A stretch of DNA of 64,000 nucleotides from Galaxea fascicularis. Taxonomy: Eukaryota; Cnidaria; Anthozoa; Scleractinia; Euphylliidae. Both the position numbers and the translations under genes were made by a program. Position 1 is the first letter of the stretch; every line of letters begins with the position of its first letter. Of this stretch, positions 47,801 to 61,500 are shown piece by piece. Below the pieces are notes generated by a model, which saw only the letters and a program-made list of their open reading frames with translations, searched no databases and was not told where the DNA came from. The stretch lies in NCBI GenBank assembly GCA_948470475.1, contig OX419347.1:12602722-12666721 (forward strand), in the 5' to 3' direction.

Positions 47801-48439
47801 ATTCTTATTTGAGGTGTGTGCAAGATTTCAGCAAAGTTGAAATTTTGACCAAAACGTGAAGGGGGTAACCCATTGTTTTGGGTCAACTTTTCAATTTGGC
47901 TCAAACTTTGCCTATTTCAAAGAGCAGTCTAGAAATGATGATTAAATGCTTCTAAAAACTTCCAAAACGTTATTTCTATTCTTAGTTGAGCTGTGTGCAA
48001 GATTTCAGCAAAGTTGAAATTTGGATCAAAACCCAAAGGGGTTAACCCATGGTTTTGGTTCAAATTTTCAATTTGGCTCAAACTTTACCTATTTCAAAGA
48101 GCAGTCTAGAAATGATGTTTAAATGCTTTCCAAAACTCCCAAAACATTATTTCTATTCTTATTTGAGCTGTGTGCAAGATTTCAGCAAAGTTGAAATTTT
48201 GACCAAAACGTGAAGGGGGTAACCCATTGTTTTGGGTCAACTTTTCAATTTGGCTCAAACTTTGCCTATTTCAAAGAGCAGTCTAGAAATGATGATTAAA
48301 TGCTTCTAAAAACTCCCAAAACGTTATTTCTATTCTTAGTTGAGCTGTGTGCAAGATTTCAGCAAAGTTGAAATTTGGATCAAAACCCAAAGGGGTTAAC
48401 CCATGGTTTTGGTTCAAATTTTCAATTTGGCTCAAACTT
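44900..48439 (+). repeat. Tandem duplication of a ten-monomer (1770-bp) block
   Basis: Copy 1 spans about 44900-46669 and copy 2 about 46670-48439. Shared private variants at exactly 1770 bp include TTTCATAGAGCAG (44907/46677), TTTCTGTTCTTATTTG (45140/46910), CATTATTACTATTC (45668/47438), TTGAGGTGTGTGC (46040/47810) and AACTTCCAAAACG (46187/47957). I saw only one difference between copies within the block (C at 45169, G at 46939), which points to a recent event. Confidence 0.85.
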
Positions 48440-51400
48440 TACCTATTTCAAAGAGCAGTCTAGAAATGATGTTTAAATGCTTTCCAAAACTCCCAAAACA
48501 TTCTTTCTATTCTTATTTGAGCTGTGTGCAAGATTTCAGCAAAGTTGAAATTTTGACCAAAACGTGAAGGGGGTAACCCATTGTTTTGGGTCAACTTTTC
48601 AATTTGGCTCAAACTTTGCCTATTTCAAAGAGCAGTCTAGAAATGATGATTAAATGCCTCTAAAAACTCCCAAAACGTTATTTCTATTCTTAGTTGAGCT
48701 GTGTGCAAGATTTCAGCAAAGTTGAAATTTGGATCAAAACCCAAAGGGGTTAACCCATGGTTTTGGTTCAAATTTTCAATTTGGCTCAAACTTTACCTAT
48801 TTCAAAGAGCAGTCTAGAAATGATGTTTAAATGCTTTCCAAAACTCCCAAAACATTATTTCTATTCTTATTTGAGCTGTGTGCAAGATTTCAGCAAAGTT
48901 GAAATTTTGACCAAAACGTGAAGGGGGTAACCCATTGTTTTGGGTCAACTTTTCAATTTGGCTCAAACTTTGCCTATTTCAAAGAGCAGTCTAGAAATGA
49001 TGATTAAATGCTTCTAAAAACTCCCAAAACGTTATTTCTATTCTTAGTTGAGCTGTGTGCAAGATTTCAGCAAAGTTGAAATTTGGATCAAAACCCAAAG
49101 GGGTTAACCCATGGTTTTGGTTCAAATTTTCAATTTGGCTCAAACTTTACCTATTTCAAAGAGCAGTCTAGAAATGATGTTTAAATGCTTTCCAAAACTC
49201 CCAAAACATTATTTCTATTCTTATTTGAGCTGTGTGCAAGATTTCAGCAAAGTTGAAATTTTGACCAAAACGTGAAGGGGGTAACCCATTGTTTTGGGTC
49301 AACTTTTCAATTTGGCTCAAACTTTGCCTATTTCAAAGAGCAGTCTAGAAATGATGATTAAATGCTTCTAAAAACTCCCAAAACGTTATTTCTATTCTTA
49401 GTTGAGCTGTGTGCAAGATTTCAGCAAAGTTGAAATTTGGATCAAAACCCAAAGGGGTTAACCCATGGTTTTGGGTCAAGTTTTCAATTTGGCTCAAACT
49501 TTACCTATTTCAAAGAGCAGTCTAGAAATGATGTTTAAATGCTTTCCAAAACTCCCAAAACATTATTTCTATTCTTATTTGAGCTGTGTGCAAGATTTCA
49601 GCAAAGTTGAAATTTTGACCAAAACGTGAAGGGGGTAACCCATTGTTTTGGGTCAACTTTTCAATTTGGCTCAAACTTTGCCTATTTCAAAGAGCAGTCT
49701 AGAAATGATGATTAAATGCTTCTAAAAACTCCCAAAACGTTATTTCTATTCTTAGTTGAGCTGTGTGCAAGATTTCAGCAAAGTTGAAATTTGGATCAAA
49801 ACCCAAAGGGGTTAACCCATGGTTTTGGTTCAAATTTTCAATTTGGCTCAAACTTTACCTATTTCAAAGAGCAGTCTAGAAATGATGTTTAAATGCTTTC
49901 CAAAACTCCCAAAACATTATTTCTATTCTTATTTGAGGTGTGTGCAAGATTTCAGCAAAGTTGAAATTTTGACCAAAACGTGAAGGGGGTAACCCATTGT
50001 TTTGGGTCAACTTTTCAATTTGGCTCAAACTTTGCCTATTTCAAAGAGCAGTCTAGAAATGATGATTAAATGCTTCTAAAAACTCCCAAAACGTTATTTC
50101 TATTCTTAGTTGAGCTGTGTGCAAGATTTCAGCAAAGTTGAAATTTGGATCAAAACCCAAAGGGGTTAACCCATGGTTTTGGTTCAAATTTTCAATTTGG
50201 CTCAAACTTTACCTATTTCAAAGAGCAGTCTAGAAATGATGTTTAAATGCTTTCCAAAACTCCCAAAACATTATTTCTATTCTTATTTGAGGTGTGTGCA
50301 AGATTTCAGCAAAGTTGAAATTTTGACCAAAACGTGAAGGGGGTAACCCATTGTTTTGGGTCAACTTTTCAATTTGGCTCAAACTTTGCCTATTTCAAAG
50401 AGCAGTCTAGAAATGATGATTAAATGCTTCTAAAAACTCCCAAAACGTTATTTCTATTCTTAGTTGAGCTGTGTGCAAGATTTCAGCAAAGTTGAAATTT
50501 GGATCAAAACCCAAAGGGGTTAACCCATGGTTTTGGTTCAAATTTTCAATTTGGCTCAAACTTTACCTATTTCAAAGAGCAGTCTAGAAATGATGTTTAA
50601 ATGCTTTCCAAAACTCCCAAAACATTCTTTCTATTCTTATTTGAGCTGTGTGCAAGATTTCAGCAAAGTTGAAATTTTGACCAAAACGTGAAGGGGGTAA
50701 CCCATTGTTTTGGGTCAACTTTTCAATTTGGCTCAAACTTTGCCTATTTCAAAGAGCAGTCTAGAAATGATGATTAAATGCTTCTAAAAACTCCCAAAAC
50801 GTTATTTCTATTCTTAGTTGAGCTGTGTGCAAGATTTCAGCAAAGTTGAAATTTGGATCAAAACCCAAAGGGGTTAGCCCATGGTTTTGGTTCAAATTTT
50901 CAATTTGGCTCAAACTTTACCTATTTCAAAGAGCAGTCTAGAAATGATGTTTAAATGCTTTCCAAAACTCCCAAAACATTATTTCTATTCTTATTTGAGC
51001 TGTGTGCAAGATTTCAGCAAAGTTGAAATTTTGACCAAAACGTGAAGGGGGTAACCCATTGTTTTGGGTCAACTTTTCAATTTGGCTCAAACTTTGCCTA
51101 TTTCAAAGAGCAGTCTAGAAATGATGATTAAATGCTTCTAAAAACTCCCAAAACGTTATTTCTATTCTTAGTTGAGCTGTGTGCAAGATTTCAGCAAAGT
51201 TGAAATTTGGATCAAAACCCAAAGGGGTTAACCCATGGTTTTGGTTCAAATTTTCAATTTGGCTCAAACTTTACCTATTTCAAAGAGCAGTCTAGAAATG
51301 ATGTTTAAATGCTTCTCGAAACTCCCAAAACAATATTTCTATTCTTATTTGAGCTGTGTGCAAGATTTCAGCAACGTTGAAATTTTGACCAAAACGTGAA

Positions 51401-53689
51401 GGGGGTAACCCATTGTTTTGGGTCAACTTTTCAATTTGGCTCAAACTTTGCCTATTTCAAAGAGCAGTCTAGAAATGATGATTAAATGCTTCTAAAAACT
51501 TCCAAAACGTTATTTCTATTCTTAGTTGAGCTGTGTGCAAGATTTCAGCAAAGTTGAAATTTGGATCAAAACCCAAAGGGGTTAACCCATGGTTTTGGTT
51601 CAAATTTTCAATTTGGCTCAAACTTTACCTATTTCAAAGAGCAGTCTAGAAATGATGTTTAAATGCTTTCCAAAACTCCCAAAACATTCTTTCTATTCTT
51701 ATTTGAGCAGTGTGCAAGATTTCAGCAAAGTTGAAATTTTGACCAAAACGTGAAGGGGGTAACCCATTGTTTTGGGTCAACTTTTCAATTTGGCTCAAAC
51801 TTTGCCTATTTCAAAGAGCAGTCTAGAAATGATGATTAAATGCTTCTAAAAACTCCCAAAACGTTATTTCTATTCTTAGTTGAGCTGTGTGCAAGATTTC
51901 AGCAAAGTTGAAATTTGGATCAAAACCCAAAGGGGTTAACCCATGGTTTTGGTTCAAATTTTCAATTTGGCTCAAACTTTACCTATTTCAAAGAGCAGTC
52001 TAGAAATGACGTATAAATGCTTCTCAAAACTCCCAAAACAATTTTTCTATTCTTATTTGAGCTGTGTGCAAGATTTCAGCAAAGTTGAAATTTTGACCAA
52101 AACGTGAAGGGGGTATCCCATTGTTTTGGGTCAACTTTTCAATTTGGCTCAAACTTTGCCTATTTCAAAGAGCAGTCTAGAAATGATGATTAAATGCTTC
52201 TAAAAACTCCCAAAACGTTATTTCTATTCTTAGTTGAGCTGTGTGCAAGATTTCAGCAAAGTTGAAATTTGGATCAAAACCCAAAGGGGTTAACCCATGG
52301 TTTTGGTTCAAATTTTCAATTTTGCTCAAACTTTACCTATTTCAAAGAGCGGTCTAGAAATGATGTTTAAATGCTTTCCAAAACTCCCAAAACATTATTT
52401 CTATTCTTATTTGAGCTGTGTGCAAGATTTCAGCAAAGTTGAAATTTTGACCAAAACGTGAAGGGGGTAACCCATTGTTTTGGGTCAACTTTTCAATTTG
52501 GCTCAAACTTTGCCTATTTCAAAGAGCAGTCTAGAAATGATGATTAAATGCTTCTAAAAACTCCCAAAACGTTATTTCTATTCTTAGTTGAGCTGTGTGC
52601 AAGATTTCAGCAAAGTTGAAATTTGGATCAAAACCCAAAGGGGTTAACCCATGGTTTTGGTTCAAATTTTCAATTTGGCTCAAACTTTACCTATTTCAAA
52701 GAGCAGTCTAGAAATGATGTTTAAATGCTTTCCAAAACTCCCAAAACATTATTTCTATTCTTATTTGAGCTGTGTGCAAGATTTCAGCAAAGTTGAAATT
52801 TTGACCAAAACGTGAAGGGGGTAACCCATTGTTTTGGGTCAACTTTTCAATTTGGCTCAAACTTTGCCTATTTCAAAGAGCAGTCTAGAAATGATGATTA
52901 AATGCTTCTAAAAACTCCCAAAACGTTATTTCTATTCTTAGTTGAGCTGTGTGCAAGATTTCAGCAAAGTTGAAATTTGGATCAAAACCCAAAGGGGTTA
53001 ACCCATGGTTTTGGGTCAAGTTTTCAATTTGGCTCAAACTTTACCTATTTCAAAGAGCAGTCTAGAAATGATGTTTAAATGCTTTCCAAAACTCCCAAAA
53101 CATTATTTCTATTCTTATTTGAGCTGTGTGCAAGATTACAGCAAAGTTGAAATTTTGACCAAAACGTGAAGGGGGTAACCCATTGTTTTGGGTCAACTTT
53201 TCAATTTGGCTCAAACTTTGCCTATTTCAAAGAGCAGTCTAGAAATGATGATTAAATGCTTCTAAAAACTCCCAAAACGTTATTTCTATTCTTAGTTGAG
53301 CTGTGTGCAAGATTTCAGCAAAGTTGAAATTTGGATCAAAACCCAAAGGGGTTAACCCATGGTTTTGGTTCAAGTTTTCAATTTGGCTCAAACTTTACCT
53401 ATTTCAAAGAGCAGTCTAGAAATGATGTTTAAATGCTTTCCAAAACTCCCAAAACATTATTTCTATTCTTATTTGAGCTGTGTGCAAGATTTCAGCAAAG
53501 TTGAAATTTTGACCAAAACGTGAAGGGGGTAACCCATTGTTTTGGGTCAACTTTTCAATTTGGCTCAAACTTTGCCTATTTCAAAGAGCAGTCTAGAAAT
53601 GATGATTAAATGCTTCTAAAAACTCCCAAAACGTTATTTCTATTCTTAGTTGAGCTGTGTGCAAGATTTCAGCAAAGTTGAAATTTGGA

Positions 53690-56600
53690 TCAAAACCCAA
53701 AAGGGTTAACCCATGGTTTTGGTTCAAATTTTCAATTTGGCTCAAACCTTACCTATTTCAAAGAGCAGTCTAGAAATGACGTTTAAATGCTTTCCAAAAC
53801 TCCCAAAACATTATTTCTATTCTTATTTGAGCTGTGTGCAAGATTTCAGCAAAGTTGAAATTTTGACCAAAACGTGAAGGGGGTAACCCATTGTTTTGGG
53901 TCAACTTTTCAATTTGGCTCAAACTTTGCCTATTTCAAAGAGCAGTCTAGAAATGATGATTAAATGCTTCTAAAAACTCCCAAAACGTTTTTTCTATTCT
54001 TAGTTGAGCTGTGTGCAAGATTTCAGCAAAGTTGAAATTTGGATCAAAACCCAAATGGGTTAACCCATGGTTTTGGTTCAAATTTTCAATTTGGCTCAAA
54101 CTTTACCTATTTCAAAGAGCAGTCTAGAAATGATGTTTAAATGCTTCTCGAAACTCCCAAAACATTATTTCTATTCTTATTTGAGCTGTGTGCAAGATTT
54201 CAGCAAAGTTGAAATTTTGACCAAAACGTGAAGGGGGTAACCCATTGTTTTGGGTCAACTTTTCAATTTGGCTCAAACTTTGCCTATTTTAAAGAGCAGT
54301 CTAGAAATGATGATTAAATGCTTCTAAAAACTCCCAAAACGTTATTTCTATTCTTAGTTGAGCTGTGTGCAAGATTTCAGCAAAGTTGAAATTTGGATCA
54401 AAACCCAAAGGGGTTAACCCATGGTTTTGGTTCAAATTTTCAATTTGGCTCAAACTTCACCTATTTCAAAGAGCAGTCTAGAAATGATGTTTAAATGCTT
54501 TCCAAAACTCCCAAAACATTATTTCTATTCTTATTTGAGCTGTGTGCAAGATTTCAGCAAAGTTGAAATTTTGACCAAAACGTGAAGGGGGTAACCCATT
54601 GTTTTGGGTCAACTTTTCAATTTGGCTCAAACTTTGCCTATTTCAAAGAGCAGTCTAGAAATGATGATTAAATGCTTCTAAAAACTCCCAAAACGTTATT
54701 TCTATTCTTAGTTGAGCTGTGTGCAAGATTTCAGCAAAGTTGAAATTTGGATCAAAACCCAAAGGGGTTAACCCATGGTTTTGGTTCAAGTTTTCAATTT
54801 GGCTCAAACTTTACCTATTTCAAAGAGCAGTCTAGAAATGATGTTTAAATGCTTTCCAAAACTCCCAAAACATTATTTCTATTCTTATTTGAGCTGTGTG
54901 CAAGATTTCAGCAAAGTTGAAATTTTGACCAAAACGTGAAGGGGGTAACCCATTGTTTTGGGTCAACTTTTCAATTTGGCTCAAACTTTGCCTATTTCAA
55001 AGAGCAGTCTAGAAATGATGATTAAATGCTTCTAAAAACTCCCAAAACGTTATTTCTATTCTTAGTTGAGCTGTGTGCAAGATTTCAGCAAAGTTGAAAT
55101 TTGGATCAAAACCCAAAGGGGTTAACCCATGGTTTTGGTTCAAATTTTCAATTTGGCTCAAACTTTACCTATTTCAAAGAGCAGTCTAGAAATGATGTTT
55201 AAATGCTTTCCAAAACTCCCAAAAAATTATTTCTATTCTTATTTGAGCTGTGTGCAAGATTTCAGCAAAGTTGAAATTTTGACCAAAACGTGAAGGGGGT
55301 AACCCATTGTTTTGGGTCAGCTTTTCAATTTGGCTCAAACTTTGCCTATTTCAAAGAGCAGTCTAGAAATGATGATTAAATGCTTCTAAAAACTCCCAAA
55401 ACGTTTTTTCTATTCTTAGTTGAGCTGTGTGCAAGATTTCAGCAAAGTTGAAATTTGGATCAAAACCCAAATGGGTTAACCCATGGTTTTGGTTCAAATT
55501 TTCAATTTGGCTCAAACTTTACCTATTTCAAAGAGCAGTCTAGAAATGATGTTTAAATGCTTTCCAAAACTCCCAAAACATTATTTCTATTCTTATTTGA
55601 GCTGTGTGCAAGATTTCAGCAAAGTTGAAATTTTGACCAAAACGTGAAGGGGATAACCCATTGTTTTGGGTCAACTTTTCAATTTGGCTCAAACTTTGCC
55701 TATTTTAAAGAGCAGTCTAGAAATGATGATTAAATGCTTCTAAAAACTCCCAAAACTTTTTTTCTATTCTTAGTTGAGCTGTGTGCAAGATTTCAGCAAA
55801 GTTGAAATTTGGATCAAAACCCAAAGGGGTTAACCCATGGTTTTGGTTCAAATTTTCAATTTGGCTCAAACTTTACCTATTTCAAAGAGCAGTCTAGAAA
55901 TGATGTTTAAATGCTTTCCAAAACTCCCAAAACATTATTTCTATTCTTATTTGAGCTGTGTGCAAGATTTCAGCAAAGTTGAAATTTTGACCAAAACGTG
56001 AAGGGGGTAACCCATTGTTTTGGGTCAACTTTTCAATTTGGCTCAAACTTTGCCTATTTCAAAGAGCAGTCTAGAAATGATGATTAAATGCTTCTAAAAA
56101 CTCCCAAAACGTTATTTCTCTTCTTAGTTGAGCTGTGTGCAAGATTTCAGCAAAGTTGAAATTTGGATCAAAACCCAAAGGGGTTAACCCATGGTTTTGG
56201 TTCAAGTTTTCAATTTGGCTCAAACTTTACCTATTTCAAAGAGCAGTCTAGAAATGATGTTTAAATGCTTTCCAAAACTCCCAAAACATTATTTCTATTC
56301 TTATTTGAGCTGTGTGCAAGATTTCAGCAAAGTTGAAATTTTGACCAAAACGTGAAGGCGGTAACCCATTGTTTTGGGTCAACTTTTCAATTTGGCTCAA
56401 ACTTTGCCTATTTCAAAGAGCAGTCTAGAAATGATGATTAAATGCTTCTAAAAACTCCCAAAACGTTATTTCTATTCTTAGTTGAGCTGTGTGCAAGATT
56501 TCAGCAAAGTTGAAATTTGGATCAAAACCCAAAGGGGTTAACCCATGGTTTTGGTTCAAGTTTTCAATTTGGCTCAAACTTTACCTATTTCAAAGAGCAG

Positions 56601-58500
56601 TCTAGAAATGATGTTTAAATGCTTTCCAAAACTCCCAAAACATTATTTCTATTCTTATTTGAGCTGTGTGCAAGATTTCAGCAAAGTTGAAATTTTGACC
56701 AAAACGTGAAGGGGGTAACCCATTGTTTTGGGTCAACTTTTCAATTTGGCTCAAACTTTGCCTATTTCAAAGAGCAGTCTAGAAATGATGATTAAATGCT
56801 TCTAAAAACTCCCAAAACGTTATTTCTATTCTTAGTTGAGCTGTGTGCAAGATTTCAGCAAAGTTGAAATTTGGATCAAAACCCAAAAGGGTTAACCCAT
56901 GGTTTTGGTTCAAATTTTCAATTTGGCTCAAACCTTACCTATTTCAAAGAGCAGTCTAGAAATGACGTTTAAATGCTTTCCAAAACTCCCAAAACATTAT
57001 TTCTATTCTTATTTGAGCTGTGTGCAAGATTTCAGCAAAGTTGAAATTTTGACCAAAACGTGAAGGGGGTAACCCATTGTTTTGGGTCAACTTTTCAATT
57101 TGGCTCAAACTTTGCCTATTTCAAAGAGCAGTCTAGAAATGATGATTAAATGCTTCTAAAAACTCCCAAAACGTTTTTTCTATTCTTAGTTGAGCTGTGT
57201 GCAAGATTTCAGCAAAGTTGAAATTTGGATCAAAACCCAAATGGGTTAACCCATGGTTTTGGTTCAAATTTTCAATTTGGCTCAAACTTTACCTATTTCA
57301 AAGAGCAGTCTAGAAATGATGTTTAAATGCTTCTCGAAACTCCCAAAACATTATTTCTATTCTTATTTGAGCTGTGTGCAAGATTTCAGCAAAGTTGAAA
57401 TTTTGACCAAAACGTGAAGAAGGTAACCCATTGTTTTGGGTCAACTTTTCAATTTGGCTCAAACTTTGCCTATTTCAAAGAGCAGTCTAGAAATGATGAT
57501 TAAATGCTTCTAAAAACTCCCAAAACGTTATTTCTATTCTTAGTTGAGCTGTGTGCAAGATTTCAGCAAAGTTGAAATTTGGATCAAAACCCAAAGGGGT
57601 TAACCCATGGTTTTGGTTCAAATTTTCAATTTGGCTCAAACTTTACCTATTTCAAAGAGCAGTCTAGAAATGATGTTTAAATGCTTTCCAAAACTCCCAA
57701 AACATTATTTCTATTCTTATTTGAGCTGTGTGCAAGATTTCAGCAAAGTTGAAATTTTGACCAAAACGTGAAGGGGGTAACCCATTGTTTTGGGTCAACT
57801 TTTCAATTTGGCTCAAACTTTGCCTATTTCAAAGAGCAGTCTAGAAATGATGATTAAATGCTTCTAAAAACTCCCAAAACGTTATTTCTATTCTTAGTTG
57901 AGCTGTGTGCAAGATTTCAGCAAAGTTGAAATTTGGATCAAAACCCAAAGGGGTTAACCCATGGTTTTGGTTCAAATTTTCAATTTGGCTCAAACTTTAC
58001 CTATTTCAAAGAGCAGTCTAGAAATGATGTTTAAATGCTTTCCAAAACTCCCAAAACATTATTTCTATTCTTATTTGAGCTGTGTGCAAGATTTCAGCAA
58101 AGTTGAAATTTTGACCAAAACGTGAAGGGGGTAACCCATTGTTTTGGGTCAACTTTTCAATTTGGCTCAAACTTTGCCTATTTCAAAGAGCAGTCTAGAA
58201 ATGATGATTAAATGCTTCTAAAAACTCCCAAAACGTTATTTCTATTCTTAGTTGAGCTGTGTGCAAGATTTCAGCAAAGTTGAAATTTGGATCAAAACCC
58301 AAAGGGGTTAACCCATGGTTTTGGTTCAAATTTTCAATTTGGCTCAAACTTTACCTATTTCAAAGAGCAGTCTAGAAATGATGTTTAAATGCTTCTCGAA
58401 ACTCCCAAAACATTATTTCTATTCTTATTTGAGCTGTGTGCAAGATTTCAGCAAAGTTGAAATTTTGACCAAAACGTGAAGAAGGTAACCCATTGTTTTG
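53690..58500 (+). repeat. Satellite block repeated at 3186 bp (18 monomers) with a nested 1062-bp copy
   Basis: CCCAAAAGGGTTAACCC occurs at 53696 and 56882. The linked variants CTCAAACCTTACC, GAAATGACGTTTAAATG, AAACGTTTTTTC and CTTCTCGAAAC follow at the same 3186-bp offset. GTGAAGAAGGTAACCC appears about 57414 and 58476 (1062 bp). The variant TTTTGGGTCAAG occurs at 49469 and 53009 (3540 bp, 20 monomers), which links this region to one further left. Confidence 0.8.
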
Positions 58501-61500
58501 GGTCAACTTTTCAATTTGGCTCAAACTTTGCCTATTTCAAAGAGCAGTCTAGAAATGATGATTAAATGCTTCTAAAAACTCCCAAAACGTTATTTCTATT
58601 CTTAGTTGAGCTGTGTGCAAGATTTCAGCAAAGTTGAAATTTGGATCAAAACCCAAAGGGGTTAACCCATGGTTTTGGTTCAAATTTTCAATTTGGCTCA
58701 AACTTTACCTATTTCAAAGAGCAGTCTAGAAATGATGTTTAAATGCTTTCCAAAACTCCCAAAACATTATTTCTATTCTTATTTGAGCTGTGTGCAAGAT
58801 TTCAGCAAAGTTGAAATTTTGACCAAAACGTGAAGGGGGTAACCCATTGTTTTGGGTCAACTTTTCAATTTGGCTCAAACTTTGCCTATTTCAAAGAGCA
58901 GTCTAGAAATGATGATTAAATGCTTCTAAAAACTCCCAAAACGTTATTTCTATTCTTAGTTGAGCTGTGTGCAAGATTTCAGCAAAGTTGAAATTTGGAT
59001 CAAAACCCAAAGGGGTTAACCCATGGTTTTGGTTCAAATTTTCAATTTGGCTCAAACTTTACCTATTTCAAAGAGCAGTCTAGAAATGATGTTTAAATGC
59101 TTTCCAAAACTCCCAAAACATTATTTCTATTCTTATTTGAGCTGTGTGCAAGATTTCAGCAAAGTTGAAATTTTGACCAAAACGTGAAGGGGGTAACCCA
59201 TTGTTTTGGGTCAACTTTTCAATTTGGCTCAAACTTTGCCTATTTCAAAGAGCAGTCTAGAAATGATGATTAAATGCTTCTAAAAACTCCCAAAACGTTA
59301 TTTCTATTCTTAGTTGAGCTGTGTGCAAGATTTCAGCAAAGTTGAAATTTGGATCAAAACCCAAAGGGGTTAACCCATGGTTTTGGTTCAAATTTTCAAT
59401 TTGGCTCAAACTTTACCTATTTCAAAGAGCAGTCTAGAAATGATGTTTAAATGCTTCTCAAAACTCCCAAAACATTCTTTCTATTCTTATTTGAGCTGTG
59501 TGCCAGATTTCAGCAAAGTTGAAATTTTGACCAAAACGTGAAGGGGGTAACCCATTGTTTTGGGTCAACTTTTCAATTTGGCTCAAACTTTGCCTATTTC
59601 AAAGAGCAGTCTAGAAATGATGATTAAATGCTTCTAAAAACTCCCAAAACGTTATTTCTATTCTTAGTTGAGCTGTGTGCAAGATTTCAGCAAAGTTGAA
59701 ATTTGGATCAAAACCCAAAGGGGTTAACCCATGGTTTTGGTTAAAATTTTCAATTTGGCTCAAACTTTACCTATTTCAAAGAGCAGTCTAGAAATGATGT
59801 TTAAATGCTTCTCGAAACTCCCAAAACATTATTTCTATTCTTATTTGAGCTGTGTGCAAGATTTCAGCAAAGTTGAAATTTTGACCAAAACGTGAAGGGG
59901 GTAACCCATTGTTTTGGGCCAACTTTTCAATTTGGCTCAAACTTTGCCTATTTCAAAGAGCAGTCTAGAAATGATGATTAAATGCTTCTAAAAACTCCCA
60001 AAACGTTATTTCTATTCTTAGTTGAGCTGTGTGCAAGATTTCAGCAAAGTTGAAATTTGGATCAAAACCCAAAGGGGTTAACCCATGGTTTTGGTTCAAA
60101 TTTTCAATTTGGCTCAAACTTTACCTATTTCAAAGAGCAGTCTAGAAATGATGTTTAAATGCTTCTCAAAACTCCCAAAACATTATTTCTAATCTTAGTT
60201 GAGCTGTGTGCAAGATTTCAGCAAAGTTGAAATTTTGACCAAAACGTGAAAGGGGTAACCCATTGTTTTGGGTCATCTTTTCAATTTGGCTCAAACTTTG
60301 CCTATTTCAAAAAGCAGTCTAGAAATGATGATTAAATGCTTCTAAAAACTCCCAAAACGTTATTTCTATTCTTAGTTGAGCTGTGTGCAAGATTTCAGCA
60401 AAGTTGAAATTTGGATCAAAACCCAAAGGGGTTAACCCATGGTTTTGGTTCAAATTTTCAATTTGGCTCAAACTTTACCTATTTCAAAGAGCAGTCTAGA
60501 AATGATGTTTAAATGCTTCTCAAAACTCCCAAAACATTCTTTCTATTCTTATTTGAGCTGTGTGCAAGATTTCAGCAAAGTTGAAATTTTGACCAAAACG
60601 TGAAGGGGGTAACCCATTGTTTTGGGTCAACTTTTCAATTTGGCTCAAACTTTGCCTATTTCAAAGAGCAGTCTAGAAATGATGATTAAATGCTTCTAAA
60701 AACTCCCAAAACGTTATTTCTATTCTTAGTTGAGCTGTGTGCAAGATTTCAGCAAAGTTGAAATTTGGATCAAAACCCAAAGGGGTTAACCCATGGTTTT
60801 GGTTCAAATTTTCAATTTGGCTCAAACTTTACCTATTTCAAAGAGCAGTCTAGAAATGATGTTTAAATGCTTTCCAAAACTCCCAAAACATTATTTCTAT
60901 TCTTATTTGAGCTGTGTGCAAGATTTCAGCAAAGTTGAAATTTTGACCAAAACGTGAAGGGGGTAACCCATTGTTTTGGGTCAACTTTTCAATTTGGCTC
61001 AAACTTTGCCTATTTCAAAGAGCAGTCTAGAAATGATGATTAAATGCTTCTAAAAACTCCCAAAACGTTATTTCTATTCTTAGTTGAGCTGTGTGCAAGA
61101 TTTCAGCAAAGTTGAAATTTGGATCAAAACCCAAAGGGGTTAACCCATGGTTTTGGTTCAAATTTTCAATTTGGCTCAAACTTTACCTATTTCAAAGAGC
61201 AGTCTAGAAATGATGTTTAAATGCTTTCCAAAACTCCCAAAACATTATTTCTATTCTTATTTGAGCTGTGTGCAAGATTTCAGCAAAGTTGAAATTTTGA
61301 CCAAAACGTGAAGGGGGTAACCCATTGTTTTGGGTCAACTTTTCAATTTGGCTCAAACTTTGCCTATTTCAAAGAGCAGTCTAGAAATGATGATTAAATG
61401 CTTCTAAAAACTCCCAAAACGTTATTTCTATTCTTAGTTGAGCTGTGTGCAAGATTTCAGCAAAGTTGAAATTTGGATCAAAACCCAAAGGGGTTAACCC

